The notes below the pieces were generated by a model that saw nothing but the letters and a program-made list of their open reading frames with translations, did no database searches and was not told the DNA's origin. From Ardenticatenaceae bacterium (GTDB lineage: Bacteria; Chloroflexota; Anaerolineae; Promineifilales; Promineifilaceae): DNA of 64,000 bases. The stretch is taken from positions 248,001 through 312,000 of the forward strand of contig JACKBU010000002.1 in NCBI GenBank assembly GCA_020634395.1, in the 5' to 3' direction. The position numbers and the translations under genes are program-made. Below are positions 1-8,469 of this stretch, piece after piece; position 1 is the stretch's first letter, and each line of letters begins with the position of its first letter.

Positions 1-1
1 G

Positions 2-295
2 GTGTTCAACTACCCAGGGATGTATATTGCCGACGGCTCCGTCATCCCGGCCAACCTGGGGGTAAACCCCAGCCTGACCATCACCGCGATGACGGAACGG
101 GCAATGAACAAGATCCCGCCCAAAGCCGAAGCAGAAGCAGTGCCGCCGCTGCTAGCCCCCTTGGGGGTAGATGTGAAAGATGGACGAAACGGCCGTTCTC
201 CCCTCAAGGCCGCCCTACCGTTCATGCTGCTTTTAGCCCTTCCCCTGGCTGTTTTGTTCCTCTTCAAAGCCTGGCACAAGAAAGAAATGGAGTAA
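2..295 (+). CDS. GMC-family oxidoreductase, C-terminal end (partial)
   Basis: Only the last 97 codons are in the window; the frame is open to the left edge, so the first GTG at base 2 is not taken as the real start. The residues GMYIADGSVIPANLGVNPS match the C-terminal signature of glucose-methanol-choline flavoenzymes, where the conserved Asn closes the active site. After it comes a linker and one hydrophobic helix (about residues 72-90) followed by Lys/His, so the enzyme is probably anchored in the membrane by its tail. The stop is three bases before the aldehyde dehydrogenase ATG, which suggests an alcohol-to-aldehyde-to-acid pair in one operon. The substrate cannot be read from this fragment; long-chain alcohol or sterol oxidation is an inference. 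Confidence 0.8.
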   Translation: MFNYPGMYIADGSVIPANLGVNPSLTITAMTERAMNKIPPKAEAEAVPPLLAPLGVDVKDGRNGRSPLKAALPFMLLLALPLAVLFLFKAWHKKEME

Positions 296-298
296 ATC

Positions 299-1918
299 AT
301 GAGTCAACCGCATATTCTCCCCTTTGTCAACCCGGCTACCGGCGAACAGTTTGGCCAGGTAGCCATGGCGGCGCCCGACGAGATTACCTTAGCCCACAAA
401 GAGATGCGTCAGGCGTTTCAGGTATGGCGGCGCAAACCCCTCTCCGAACGCATTCGCATTCTGCGGCAGTTCCAGGCAGAAATCATCGATTCAATGGATG
501 AGATCAGCGCTGTGATCAATCAGGACACTGGCAAAAGCCGCCAGGATGGCTGGGTCGAGGTCAATATGACCGTCGACCGGATGCACCAGTATTACAAGCT
601 GGCGCCTAAATGGCTGGCGCGCCGGCGTGTGCCGCCCGGTTTATACATGTTCAAGCAGTATTACACCGAACCCCATCCTTTTGGCGTGGTGGCGGTGATT
701 GGGCCGTGGAATTACCCGTTTGATTTGTGCGTGCCGCCGATGTGCTCGGCGCTGCTGGCCGGCAATACGGTCCTGCTGAAGCCATCGGAGGTGGCTCCGG
801 CAGTGGGGGTGATGATTGAAAAGCTGATCCAGCGCGTGCCAGAACTGGCGCCGTTTGTGCGGGTGCTGCACGGCGATGGGGCGGTGGGCGCCCAGATCGT
901 GGCTTCGCGGCCCGACCTCATTTTCCTCACCGGTTCCACGGCCACCGGGTTCAAAATCGCTCAGGCAGCGGCAGAGACGTTAACGCCCTTCATTTACGAA
1001 CTGGGCGGCAAAGATCCGATGATTGTGTTCGACTCGGCTGATGTGGCGGCGGCGGCTAAATGGGGTACGTGGGGTGCGTTTTATAACACCGGCCAGACGT
1101 GTATGGGCATCGAGCGGGTGTATGTACAGTCAGGCGTATATGATGAGTTTGTAACGGCCGTGCTCGCTCAAACGCGCCAGATCAAAATTGGCTACACCAC
1201 AGAAACCGACAGCCAGTTTGATATGGGTCCGCTAACGTTTGAGCGCCAGGTCCACATCGTCAAGGATCACCTGCAGGACGCTTTGGATAAAGGAGCGCGC
1301 ATCCTTACAGGCGGCGAATTGAAGGGCCTGTTCATGGAACCGACGATCTTGGTGGACGTGGATCACAGTATGAAAGTGATGCGCGAAGAGACTTTTGGGC
1401 CGATCATGCCCATCATGAAGTTCGATGATGAGTCGGAAGCGATCTGGCTGGCCAATGACTGCGATTATGGTCTGAGCGCGGCCGTCTGGAGCGGTGATAT
1501 GCGCCAGGCGAAGCGCGTTGCCCACCGGCTGGATGTGGGCTCGGTGAACATCAATGACGCTATTTCCCACTATCCGGTCTCGCTGCTGCCGTTTGGGGGG
1601 GTGAAGTTGTCCGGCAATGCGCGCACGCATGGCAAGGAAGAGATCTTGCAGTTCACGCAGATGCGCTCTTATGCCATCGGCGCACCGCCCAATCCCCTGG
1701 ACATTGCTACCGTTTTTCGCTCGCCGGGCCATTACCGGTTGGGCAAGGCCATCACGCGTTTTGCCTTCGGGGTGACACCGCGACAGCGCCTGGAACCGAT
1801 CACTGAATTGCTGGGTGAAAATGGGCTGGACGATAAGGTGGGTCAGGCGATAAAGGTGACGGGAGCGGTGGCCGTGGCCACGGCCGTTATCCTGGGCCTG
1901 CTCCGTTCACGCAAATAA
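299..1918 (+). CDS. Aldehyde dehydrogenase with C-terminal membrane anchor
   Basis: NAD(P)-dependent aldehyde dehydrogenase of 539 aa, oxidising an aldehyde to the carboxylate. The catalytic Cys is C268 in GQTCMG, and the general base is E234 in the ELGGKDP motif; the cofactor-binding PWNYP and TGSTATG segments are present. Beyond the usual 460-residue core there is an extension ending in a hydrophobic helix (about 515-533) and a basic LLRSRK tail, as in membrane-tailed fatty-aldehyde dehydrogenases. The preceding GMC oxidoreductase also ends in a membrane helix and lies 3 bp upstream, so both may act on a lipophilic alcohol at the membrane. Substrate is inferred, family is certain. Confidence 0.93.
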   Translation: MSQPHILPFVNPATGEQFGQVAMAAPDEITLAHKEMRQAFQVWRRKPLSERIRILRQFQAEIIDSMDEISAVINQDTGKSRQDGWVEVNMTVDRMHQYYKLAPKWLARRRVPPGLYMFKQYYTEPHPFGVVAVIGPWNYPFDLCVPPMCSALLAGNTVLLKPSEVAPAVGVMIEKLIQRVPELAPFVRVLHGDGAVGAQIVASRPDLIFLTGSTATGFKIAQAAAETLTPFIYELGGKDPMIVFDSADVAAAAKWGTWGAFYNTGQTCMGIERVYVQSGVYDEFVTAVLAQTRQIKIGYTTETDSQFDMGPLTFERQVHIVKDHLQDALDKGARILTGGELKGLFMEPTILVDVDHSMKVMREETFGPIMPIMKFDDESEAIWLANDCDYGLSAAVWSGDMRQAKRVAHRLDVGSVNINDAISHYPVSLLPFGGVKLSGNARTHGKEEILQFTQMRSYAIGAPPNPLDIATVFRSPGHYRLGKAITRFAFGVTPRQRLEPITELLGENGLDDKVGQAIKVTGAVAVATAVILGLLRSRK

Positions 1919-1922
1919 AAAC

Positions 1923-1958
1923 TGTCCCAGGCATTTGTAGTTCCCCGTGCCTGGGACA
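1923..1958 (+). terminator. Hairpin after aldehyde dehydrogenase
   Basis: Perfect 11-bp stem TGTCCCAGGCA / TGCCTGGGACA starting 5 bp after the stop, loop of 14 nt, followed by ATATTTCCCC. The T-run is weak, so it may be a terminator or an mRNA-end stabiliser. Confidence 0.55.
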
Positions 1959-2135
1959 TATTTCCCCGAGAGTTCAACAGCAAACGTCCATGACGCGCTT
2001 ATAGGGTGCACGTCTGGTGAACGGCCGTGTTCTTTCAGTCGGTAAAGTCAGTTTGTAAGTTGGCTGGTGACGCTGGAATGATGAGCAAGAAGAAAGGCGT
2101 GCGCCGTGTGTGTATGATGGTGAGGCGGAAAGGAA

Positions 2136-2363
2136 CTACCCGAGCTTGAAGCGATCGACTTTGGGTTGGGTGAAGGCCCAATCGCAGGGGACGCTGGCCA
2201 GGTTGCAGGCGATGTTGGCGGAACATTTGCGGGCGATGACCTGATACGATTCCGTGTCGGGCATCATATCTGAGGGGTAGATGCGTTGTTCCATGATGCT
2301 GGCTTCCTGCTGGATGTACTCGCACCATTTCTTGTCTACAATAATCCATTTGGTTGTGGTCAT
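2136..2363 (-). CDS. Small conserved-looking hypothetical protein, 75 aa
   Basis: I do not recognise this protein. It is 75 aa, has no membrane helix, and contains three cysteines in the second half (CSANIACNL.., C-D-W). The call rests on a very good ribosome binding site: on the minus strand GGAGGT sits 6 nt before the ATG. The N-terminus TTTKWIIVDKKWCEYIQ is polar and ordered rather than low-complexity. It stands alone between two plus-strand genes. Function unknown. Confidence 0.6.
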   Translation of the reverse strand: MTTTKWIIVDKKWCEYIQQEASIMEQRIYPSDMMPDTESYQVIARKCSANIACNLASVPCDWAFTQPKVDRFKLG

Positions 2364-2669
2364 AATAACCTCCGAAATTGACTCTTGCCGCCGCTGCCGC
2401 GTTGTTTGGCGGTGACGGCACTCTACGTGGGGTTTCCCAGATTGGGTTTAGGATAAACCCGACCAGGGGTATCAGACAGTGCCTATTGTCATGTGATGCG
2501 GGGATGATGATCACTTTGTCGGTATGACGGAAACGGCCGTTTTCCCTCTTTCTGCCCCTTTCCCTGATGACATTCGCCCAGTGATATTGGTGACATATGG
2601 CAGTGGAAACGGCCGTGTGCCTGTGCCACAATCGGACACTGCCGAACTTGTAACGGCCGTGGTGGATGT
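2364..2669. other. Gene-free stretch with three ACGGCCGT sites
   Basis: 306 bp between the divergent small protein and hypA. It holds three copies of ACGGCCGT (near 2529, 2607 and 2652) but no open frame with a good ribosome site. Promoters for both flanking genes should lie here; I see no near-consensus pair. Confidence 0.4.
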
Positions 2670-3014
2670 ATGCACGAACTACCGATTACCGAAAACATTC
2701 TGGACATCGCTGTCACCTATGCCCAGCAGGCCAGCGCCAAACGTGTAACCGCGCTGCATCTGGTGGTGGGACAGCTCTCGTCCATCGTTGATGATTCCAT
2801 TCAATTTTATTGGGACATCATTAGCAAAGACACCCTCTGCGCCGGGGCGACCCTGCATTTCGAGCGTATACCGGCCAGGCTGGAATGCCAGGAATGTGGG
2901 CATACGTATACCCTCAGCCGCGAATTGATGGTCTGCCCCCAATGTGGCAGCGCTCGTCTAAAAGTTATCGCCGGCGAGGAGTTCCGGCTGGAAAGCATTG
3001 AGGTGGAAACCTGA
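2670..3014 (+). CDS. hypA: Hydrogenase/urease nickel metallochaperone HypA
   Basis: 114 aa, the usual HypA length. The N-terminal Met-His-Glu carries the nickel-binding His2. Two CxxC pairs (CQEC and CPQC, in the second half) form the structural zinc site. HypA hands nickel to the large subunit of [NiFe]-hydrogenase together with HypB. The next gene, 13 bp downstream, is hypB, so the two form an operon. No hydrogenase structural gene or other hyp gene is in the window. The start codon has only a weak ribosome site (GGTGGATGT). Confidence 0.93.
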   Translation: MHELPITENILDIAVTYAQQASAKRVTALHLVVGQLSSIVDDSIQFYWDIISKDTLCAGATLHFERIPARLECQECGHTYTLSRELMVCPQCGSARLKVIAGEEFRLESIEVET

Positions 3015-3027
3015 AGGAGTTGCTGTG

Positions 3028-3696
3028 ATGAGCAAAATTGTGCCTGTAGTACAGGAAATCATGAGTGCCAACGATAGCCTGGCGGCCCAAAATCGAGCCA
3101 AACTAGACGCTGCGCAGGTAGTGGGGATGAATATTATGGCGTCGCCTGGGGCGGGGAAAACCAGCACCATCCTGCGCACGATTGAAGCATTGGCTGCCGA
3201 CTATAGGCTGGGTGTTGTCGAAGGAGACACGGCCAACGTCACCATCGACGCCGATAAGGTGCTTGCTGCCGGTATGCCGGCCGTGCAAATCAACACCGGG
3301 GGCAACTGTCACCTGGATGCCGTGATGTTAAGCGGCGCGCTGGCGCAGATGCCGCTGGATGAAATTGAACTGCTGATTGTGGAAAATGTGGGCAACCTGA
3401 TTTGCCCGGCCTCGTTTACCCTGGGAACGCACTTTAATGTGGTCATTGCCAGTGTGCCGGAAGGGGACGACAAGCCGTATAAATACCCCAACATCTATCG
3501 CGGCATCGACGCCCTGATCCTCAACAAGATGGATTTGCTGCCCTATATTGATTTTGATCTGGCGTATTTTCGCCAGGGTATTGAAATTTTGAATCCCGAG
3601 GCGGCCTTTTTCCCGATTTCCTGCAAAACAGGAGAAGGTGTGGCCGAGTGGATAGAGTGGCTGAAGGTGCGTATGGCGTCTTTGCGCCCGGCCTAA
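3028..3696 (+). CDS. hypB: Hydrogenase nickel incorporation GTPase HypB
   Basis: 222 aa. The P-loop ASPGAGKTS is at about residues 38-46, the EGDTAN switch region and the NVGNLICP motif follow, and NKMDLL is the guanine-specificity motif. HypB hydrolyses GTP to drive nickel insertion. The start at 3028 is chosen because AAGGAG lies 8 nt before it; an in-frame ATG at 2998 overlaps hypA and has no ribosome site. The protein lacks the His-rich N-terminal nickel store found in some HypB. It is separated by only 38 bp from the convergent sensor kinase. Confidence 0.94.
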   Translation: MSKIVPVVQEIMSANDSLAAQNRAKLDAAQVVGMNIMASPGAGKTSTILRTIEALAADYRLGVVEGDTANVTIDADKVLAAGMPAVQINTGGNCHLDAVMLSGALAQMPLDEIELLIVENVGNLICPASFTLGTHFNVVIASVPEGDDKPYKYPNIYRGIDALILNKMDLLPYIDFDLAYFRQGIEILNPEAAFFPISCKTGEGVAEWIEWLKVRMASLRPA

Positions 3697-3734
3697 CAGG
3701 CGCTGAAGGGTTTGGGAAACGGCCGTGCGACTGT

Positions 3735-5150
3735 TTACTGTTTGCGCACGAACATAGAATCCACGGCCGTTACCCGCGCCGGCAGCCGCATTGTAAAAGT
3801 GGTGCCCATCCCCAACTCGCTGACAAAACTGATTTTACCTTCCATCGCCTGGCAGATATGTTGGTTGATGGCCAGCCCTAATCCTGTCCCCCCATACCCC
3901 CGCGTAAACGATTTATCGACTTGCTCGAAAGCCAGAAAGATTTTTTCATGTTGATCAGGAGCAATGCCGATGCCCGTGTCTGTTACCCTAAAAATGATCC
4001 ACTCCCGTTCCTCGGCAAATTCGCGGTTCACACCCAGGGTGATGGACCCGTCTTGGGTGAATTTGGCCGCGTTGCTTAATAGATTTTCCAGTGCGCGCCC
4101 CACTTTTGCCTGATCGGCAAACATCTCGCCAATATCGGGTGGCGTCAGGACCATCAGTTCGTTGTTGTTTGCCTCGACGGCCGTTTGCACCTGATTCACC
4201 GTCCGCCTCACAAGTTCGGCAATATCAAACGTCTCCAACAAAAACGTTACCTGATCCGTCTCAATCTCCGTGATTTCGAGAATGTCATTGACAATATTGC
4301 GCAGCTGTTGGGCCGCCTGTTTGATCTTTTGCGCCAGCTGCCGGTAATCGTCCTTTCCGCTGGCCAATGCATCCTGGCCTATGATATCGGCGTAGCCAAT
4401 AATTACGGAAAGCGGCGTGCGCAGTTCGTGGCCCATATTGGCCAGGAAAACAGTCTTGGCCTGCGTCGCCTTTTCCGCCAGATTCTTGGCCTGCTCCAGT
4501 TCGACTTTCTGCTGCTTTTTATCGGTAATATCGCGAGCGATGCCCAGAATAGCCGGCTCCTGACCGGGTTTGCGCACGAGACGGCCGTTTATCTCCATCA
4601 CCAGCAGACGATCATCTTTGGTATCAAATTCAAACTCGTAATTGGCAATCCCATCCTGCTGCAGATACTGCCACAGCCTTTCCTCATTAGCTCGCGGCGC
4701 AATGCGGTTGAAGTGTTGGCCCACCAGCTCCTGCGGATCATAACCGGCTACTTTGTGTACCGCCTCGTTAATGTACACAAACACCCCATCCAGGTCGAGG
4801 ACGAAGATGATGTCATTGGCCTGTTCGACCAGGTCACGATACTGTTCTTTTTCCTGGCGCAGCGCCAGGCTCTTTTGGTGGAGATCCGCGACTTCCAGTT
4901 GCAAAAGCTCGATGGTTTGTTGGCGAACGGCCGTTTCTTCTTCTTTGCCCTGGATGGGCTGCAACACTCCACGCCACAGCACGTATCCGCCGGCCAGCCC
5001 GGAAAACATCGCCACAAGTAGATATGGCCAACTGGGCAAAGTACGGCTAACCAGGGTGTTTACAAGGACGATCCCCAGGGAAAACAGGGTGACAATGAGA
5101 CACGTACCAAGAAGAGTCAATCTGCGCATGTCGTACTGGCATGTTAGCAT
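3735..5150 (-). CDS. PAS-domain sensor histidine kinase
   Basis: 471 aa. Order: two membrane helices (about 10-33 and 41-60) with a very short periplasmic loop, a coiled-coil stretch (about 70-100), a PAS domain (about 105-220), HisKA with the phospho-accepting H in MGHELRTPLSV, and a HATPase domain with NLLSNAAKF, DTGIGI and GYGGTGLGLA boxes. It has no receiver domain and no response regulator neighbour, so it is an orphan kinase. The PAS domain is the likely sensor; the ligand is unknown. An alternative ATG lies at 5129 (MRRLTLLG); neither start has a clear ribosome site. It is convergent with hypB. Confidence 0.9.
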   Translation of the reverse strand: MLTCQYDMRRLTLLGTCLIVTLFSLGIVLVNTLVSRTLPSWPYLLVAMFSGLAGGYVLWRGVLQPIQGKEEETAVRQQTIELLQLEVADLHQKSLALRQEKEQYRDLVEQANDIIFVLDLDGVFVYINEAVHKVAGYDPQELVGQHFNRIAPRANEERLWQYLQQDGIANYEFEFDTKDDRLLVMEINGRLVRKPGQEPAILGIARDITDKKQQKVELEQAKNLAEKATQAKTVFLANMGHELRTPLSVIIGYADIIGQDALASGKDDYRQLAQKIKQAAQQLRNIVNDILEITEIETDQVTFLLETFDIAELVRRTVNQVQTAVEANNNELMVLTPPDIGEMFADQAKVGRALENLLSNAAKFTQDGSITLGVNREFAEEREWIIFRVTDTGIGIAPDQHEKIFLAFEQVDKSFTRGYGGTGLGLAINQHICQAMEGKISFVSELGMGTTFTMRLPARVTAVDSMFVRKQ

Positions 5151-5221
5151 AGTTGCATTCGACTGTCACTGATTTTATCCGGTGATATTTATTTTCGATC
5201 TGCAGAGTCGTGGGGAAGGGG

Positions 5222-5707
5222 TTACTCCGCTAAAGACTGGCCGTAACGCAGCGGCCAGTAAGCCAGATGAAGTGCGCAGCCCTCTTCCGGCAAAACGGGA
5301 CCGATGACGGTAGTCGGCCGTGTGGCGCGCGCCAGCAGCTCCCGGCTGGGCACGACGAAGCGGCCCGTCGCGATATTGCCCAGGGCAACGGCGTCACAGC
5401 CGTAAACGATGGTGGGGATGCCGGCCCAGAAAATTGCCCCGGTGCACATGGCGCACGGCTCTGTGCTGGTATAAAGCGTGCACTGTGCCAGCGTTTCGCC
5501 GTCCAGCAGGCGGCAGGCCTGGCTCACCAGATTCATCTCGGCGTGGCGGGTAATGTCGCGCTGGGAGAAGATGGTGTTGACGGCCGTCAACAGTACCTGT
5601 CCATCCTTCACCAACACCGCCCCAAACGGATGGTCGCCCTGAGCCACAGCCTGCTGTGCCAGTTCATAACATTGGCGGATAAACGGTTCGTGTTCGGTGG
5701 TGTCCAT
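5222..5707 (-). CDS. CMP/guanine-deaminase-fold nucleoside deaminase
   Basis: 161 aa zinc deaminase. The HAEMN motif supplies the zinc His and proton-shuttling Glu, and PCAMCTG supplies the two zinc cysteines. Sequence and length fit guanine deaminase or a general nucleoside deaminase (the family that also includes tRNA adenosine deaminase). The CTLYTSTEPCAMC and FWAGIPTIVYG context resembles guanine deaminase or a free-standing deaminase more than TadA, but that is a judgement by eye. The start is set at 5707 (MDTTEHEP); the frame upstream is open but does not look like the family. Confidence 0.82.
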   Translation of the reverse strand: MDTTEHEPFIRQCYELAQQAVAQGDHPFGAVLVKDGQVLLTAVNTIFSQRDITRHAEMNLVSQACRLLDGETLAQCTLYTSTEPCAMCTGAIFWAGIPTIVYGCDAVALGNIATGRFVVPSRELLARATRPTTVIGPVLPEEGCALHLAYWPLRYGQSLAE

Positions 5708-5828
5708 AAGGCAATTATAGCTTGTCTCGGGCATCGTCGGCATACCAATCGCCCAGATAACGGCCGTATAACCTAGCGGCTTCGCATAGACGGCACACAC
5801 AACTTCCCGCCTCACAGCCAGGACCATA

Positions 5829-5858
5829 TTGCCCTAACCGCTGCTGCTCTGTTATGAT
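5829..5858 (+). promoter_or_regulatory. Promoter for leaderless kinase mRNA
   Basis: TTGCCC (5829-5834), 18-bp spacer, TATGAT (5853-5858). The predicted transcription start falls on or next to the ATG at 5865, and there is no ribosome site before that ATG, so the message is probably leaderless. Confidence 0.5.
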
Positions 5859-5864
5859 CGGCAT

Positions 5865-6572
5865 ATGGAAAGTCACGCGATGCCCGGTCAGGAAGGACAG
5901 TTGGCGGCCCAGCGTATTCTGGCCATAACGGAAGAGGAGCTGCAGCGCATCATTCTCGACGTCCACGATGGGCCGGTACAGCAAATGTTTGCCGCCCGCT
6001 CGCAGTTGAGTGCTCTGCAAAACCGCCGCGCCCATGGCGAGTCGATTCCTGAGGCGGATTACGATCTGGCTCTGGAACGTCTGGGCCGGCTGTTGGATGG
6101 GGCGCTGGCGGAAATCCGCACGTTTTTGGGAGCGTTCCGTCCGCCCAATTTTGCTCAGCGCGACCTGATCGACATTTTGCAGGATCTGTTGATTTTTCAC
6201 GAGGAGACCACGGGCTGTGAGGTGTTTTTTGAAGGGCCGGCGCATTTGCAAACGGCCGTTTCCCTGCCCGTCAAGATTGCCTTGTACCGCATTTGCCAGG
6301 AAGCGCTGTCCAATGCTTATCGGCACAGCGGCGCTCGCCGGCAGTGGGTGCGTATTCGTGAAAGCGCCGGTTGGCTGGCGCTGGCCGTTTGGGATCACGG
6401 CCGTGGCTTTACGCCGCCGCCCCTTACCGGCCCGGCCGCTACGGAACGAGAGGAGCACATTGGTCTGCGCGGCATGAGAGATCGCGTGGCCTTAGTGGGG
6501 GGTGCGTTTGACCTGCAAAGTTCGCCCCAGCAGGGCACACGCATTATTGTAAGGGTGCCTGTTCATGAATAA
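5865..6572 (+). CDS. NarL-type (HisKA_3) soluble histidine kinase
   Basis: 235 aa. The phospho-accepting H34 is in the VHDGPVQQ box typical of HisKA_3 kinases; the HATPase region shows NAYRHSGA, GRGF and GLRGMRDRV. There is no membrane helix and no separate sensor domain, so it is cytosolic and may sense through a partner. It overlaps the next gene, a LuxR-type response regulator, by 8 bp, which indicates translational coupling and a cognate pair. No ribosome site precedes the ATG; a -10 box ends 6 nt upstream, consistent with leaderless translation. Confidence 0.9.
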   Translation: MESHAMPGQEGQLAAQRILAITEEELQRIILDVHDGPVQQMFAARSQLSALQNRRAHGESIPEADYDLALERLGRLLDGALAEIRTFLGAFRPPNFAQRDLIDILQDLLIFHEETTGCEVFFEGPAHLQTAVSLPVKIALYRICQEALSNAYRHSGARRQWVRIRESAGWLALAVWDHGRGFTPPPLTGPAATEREEHIGLRGMRDRVALVGGAFDLQSSPQQGTRIIVRVPVHE

Positions 6573-7191
6573 ACCAATTCGTGTGATTTTAGCCGATGAC
6601 CATGCGCTGGTGTTGGAAGGGCTGCGCAGTCTGCTGGGGCCGGAGGAAGACATTGTCGTCATTGCCACGGCCACTGACGGCGAACGTTTGCTGGCGGCCG
6701 TGGCTCGTTTCGCCCCGGATGTGGTTGTGGCCGATATTCAGATGCCTTTTATGGATGGGGTGGCCGGGTTGGAGCAAATGCGGCGGCGCTTTCCGCAAAC
6801 ACGCATCCTGGTGCTGACCGCCTATTCCGACGCCGAAACGATACGCGCCGTGCTGGGCTGCGGCGCAGACGGCCTGCTCTTCAAAACCGATCCTCCGGAA
6901 CAAACCATCCGTGCCATTCGCCAGGTGGCAGAAGGACAGATGGTATTTCCCGCAGCAGCACGGCGCTGGTTGTTTCCGGCTGCTCCCCCGGCCCAGGAGA
7001 CCGTGTTGTCTTCCCGCGAAGAAGAGGTCCTGACGGCCGTCGCTGAAGGCCTTACCAACGCCGAAGTCGCCGAACGCCTGCATATCAGCGAAAACACCGT
7101 CAAGTTTCACCTGCAAAACATTTACCAGCGCCTGGGTGTCACCAACCGTACGGAAGCCAGCCGCTGGTACCTCCAGGAGTACAAATCCTGA
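6565..7191 (+). CDS. NarL/FixJ-family response regulator
   Basis: 208 aa. Receiver domain (about 1-120) with acidic pair DD near residue 12, phospho-acceptor D in VVADIQMPFMDG, and the conserved T/K positions (LTAYS, KTDPPE). A LuxR-type helix-turn-helix (about 145-200) contains EEVLTAVAEGLTNAEVAERL and ISENTVKFHLQNIY. The 5' end overlaps the kinase gene by 8 bp. The ABC exporter operon follows 290 bp downstream under its own promoter and is a plausible target, though nothing in the sequence proves this. Confidence 0.93.
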   Translation: MNKPIRVILADDHALVLEGLRSLLGPEEDIVVIATATDGERLLAAVARFAPDVVVADIQMPFMDGVAGLEQMRRRFPQTRILVLTAYSDAETIRAVLGCGADGLLFKTDPPEQTIRAIRQVAEGQMVFPAAARRWLFPAAPPAQETVLSSREEEVLTAVAEGLTNAEVAERLHISENTVKFHLQNIYQRLGVTNRTEASRWYLQEYKS

Positions 7192-7376
7192 ACAACGGCC
7201 GGATTTGCCCGGATGGCAGCCCCGGTCAGTAAATGCAATTCTGGCCCACTAATCGCCTGATAACGCCTAATATCCATAACTTTTTTCTACACAGGCCCTC
7301 GGCGCAGAAAGATGCCTGCCGCAGCATTTTCGTGCCTGAAAGATAGCTTAAAATTAGATTAAATATTAAATATATA

Positions 7377-7405
7377 TTGACAAATAATAGACAGAGCCGT
7401 ATACT
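7377..7405 (+). promoter_or_regulatory. Near-consensus sigma-70 promoter for ABC exporter
   Basis: TTGACA (7377-7382), 17-bp spacer, TATACT (7400-7405), preceded by an AT-rich stretch (about 7340-7376) that could act as an UP element. It lies 78 bp before the ABC ATPase start. This is the best promoter match in the window. Confidence 0.75.
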
Positions 7406-7482
7406 CACTATCAAATCACCTTATAGCTGACCGACACGCTCCACCCGCGATACTGCACGTGCCGGCCGCTGGAGTAACAGCT

Positions 7483-8451
7483 ATGTCTAACCGAGAAATT
7501 GTTGTAGAAAACCTGGGTAAGGAGTATCCAGGCGGTGTAACGGCCGTTAATGATGTCTCCTTCCAGGTCAAGTCTGGCCAGATTTTTGGTTTTCTTGGCC
7601 CCAATGGGGCAGGGAAGTCCACCACCATCAAAATTTTAACTACCCTGGCGCTGCCCAGCCGCGGCCAGGCTCGTGTGGGTGGTTTCAATGTGGTGGACGA
7701 AGCCGAACAGGTGCGCCGCATCGCCGGGGTCGCTTTGCAGGAAATTGGCATTGATCCCCTGATGAAGTCGATGGAACTGCTCACCATGCAAGGGCAGTTG
7801 TTCGGGGCCAGCCGTAAAGACGCGACCGCGCGCGCCCACGAGTTGTTGGAGCTGGTGCGCCTGGAAGATGCCGCCGACCGGCGCGTTGGCACTTACAGCG
7901 GCGGCATGCGTCGTCGCCTGGATCTGGCCCTGGCGCTGGTCCACAAACCGGAAATCCTCTTCCTCGATGAGCCGACGACGGGCCTGGATCCGGCCAGCCG
8001 CCGCGACGTGTGGGAGGAGGTGCGCCGTCTGAACCGCGAATTGGGGATGACCATTTTTCTCACGACCCAATATCTGGAAGAAGCCGACGAATTGGCCGAA
8101 GTAGTCGCGATCATCGATCAGGGCGAAATTGCCGTAGAAGGCTCGCCGGCCAGGCTGAAAGCCAGCGTCGGGACAGAGTCGATCAACCTGGCCTTCGACA
8201 GCCGCGAAACGGCGGAAACGGCCGTTTCCCACCTCAACGATATGGCCGACAACATCCAGACCGACCGCGACATGGTCCGCCTGTACATGAGCGAAGCCGC
8301 GCAAACCATCCCGGCCGTCGTTAACCGCTTGCAGCAGGCTAATCTCAGCCCTATTTCTTTAACCTTGACTCAGCCCACCCTCGACGACGTCTTTTTGCAG
8401 GTGACCGGACAGCGCTTGCAAACGGAAGCCGCCAAACCGCAGGCTGCTTAG
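7483..8451 (+). CDS. ABC-2 type exporter ATP-binding protein (DrrA-like)
   Basis: 322 aa. Walker A GPNGAGKST (near residue 37), signature YSGGMRRRLDLALAL, Walker B ILFLDEPTTGLDP and the switch His replaced by TQYLEEADELAE context as in daunorubicin-resistance ATPases. The C-terminal third (about 220-322) is the DrrA-type accessory domain. Start at 7483 is set by GGAG 8 nt upstream. The permease gene begins 18 bp after the stop. Together they form a minimal ATPase-permease exporter, probably for a drug or lipid-like molecule; substrate unknown. Confidence 0.93.
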   Translation: MSNREIVVENLGKEYPGGVTAVNDVSFQVKSGQIFGFLGPNGAGKSTTIKILTTLALPSRGQARVGGFNVVDEAEQVRRIAGVALQEIGIDPLMKSMELLTMQGQLFGASRKDATARAHELLELVRLEDAADRRVGTYSGGMRRRLDLALALVHKPEILFLDEPTTGLDPASRRDVWEEVRRLNRELGMTIFLTTQYLEEADELAEVVAIIDQGEIAVEGSPARLKASVGTESINLAFDSRETAETAVSHLNDMADNIQTDRDMVRLYMSEAAQTIPAVVNRLQQANLSPISLTLTQPTLDDVFLQVTGQRLQTEAAKPQAA

Positions 8452-8469
8452 TTGTTGGAGGACAAAACC

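Noticed and set aside
7226..7414. Small AT-rich minus-strand frame
   Set aside because: It covers the promoter of the ABC operon and has no ribosome site.
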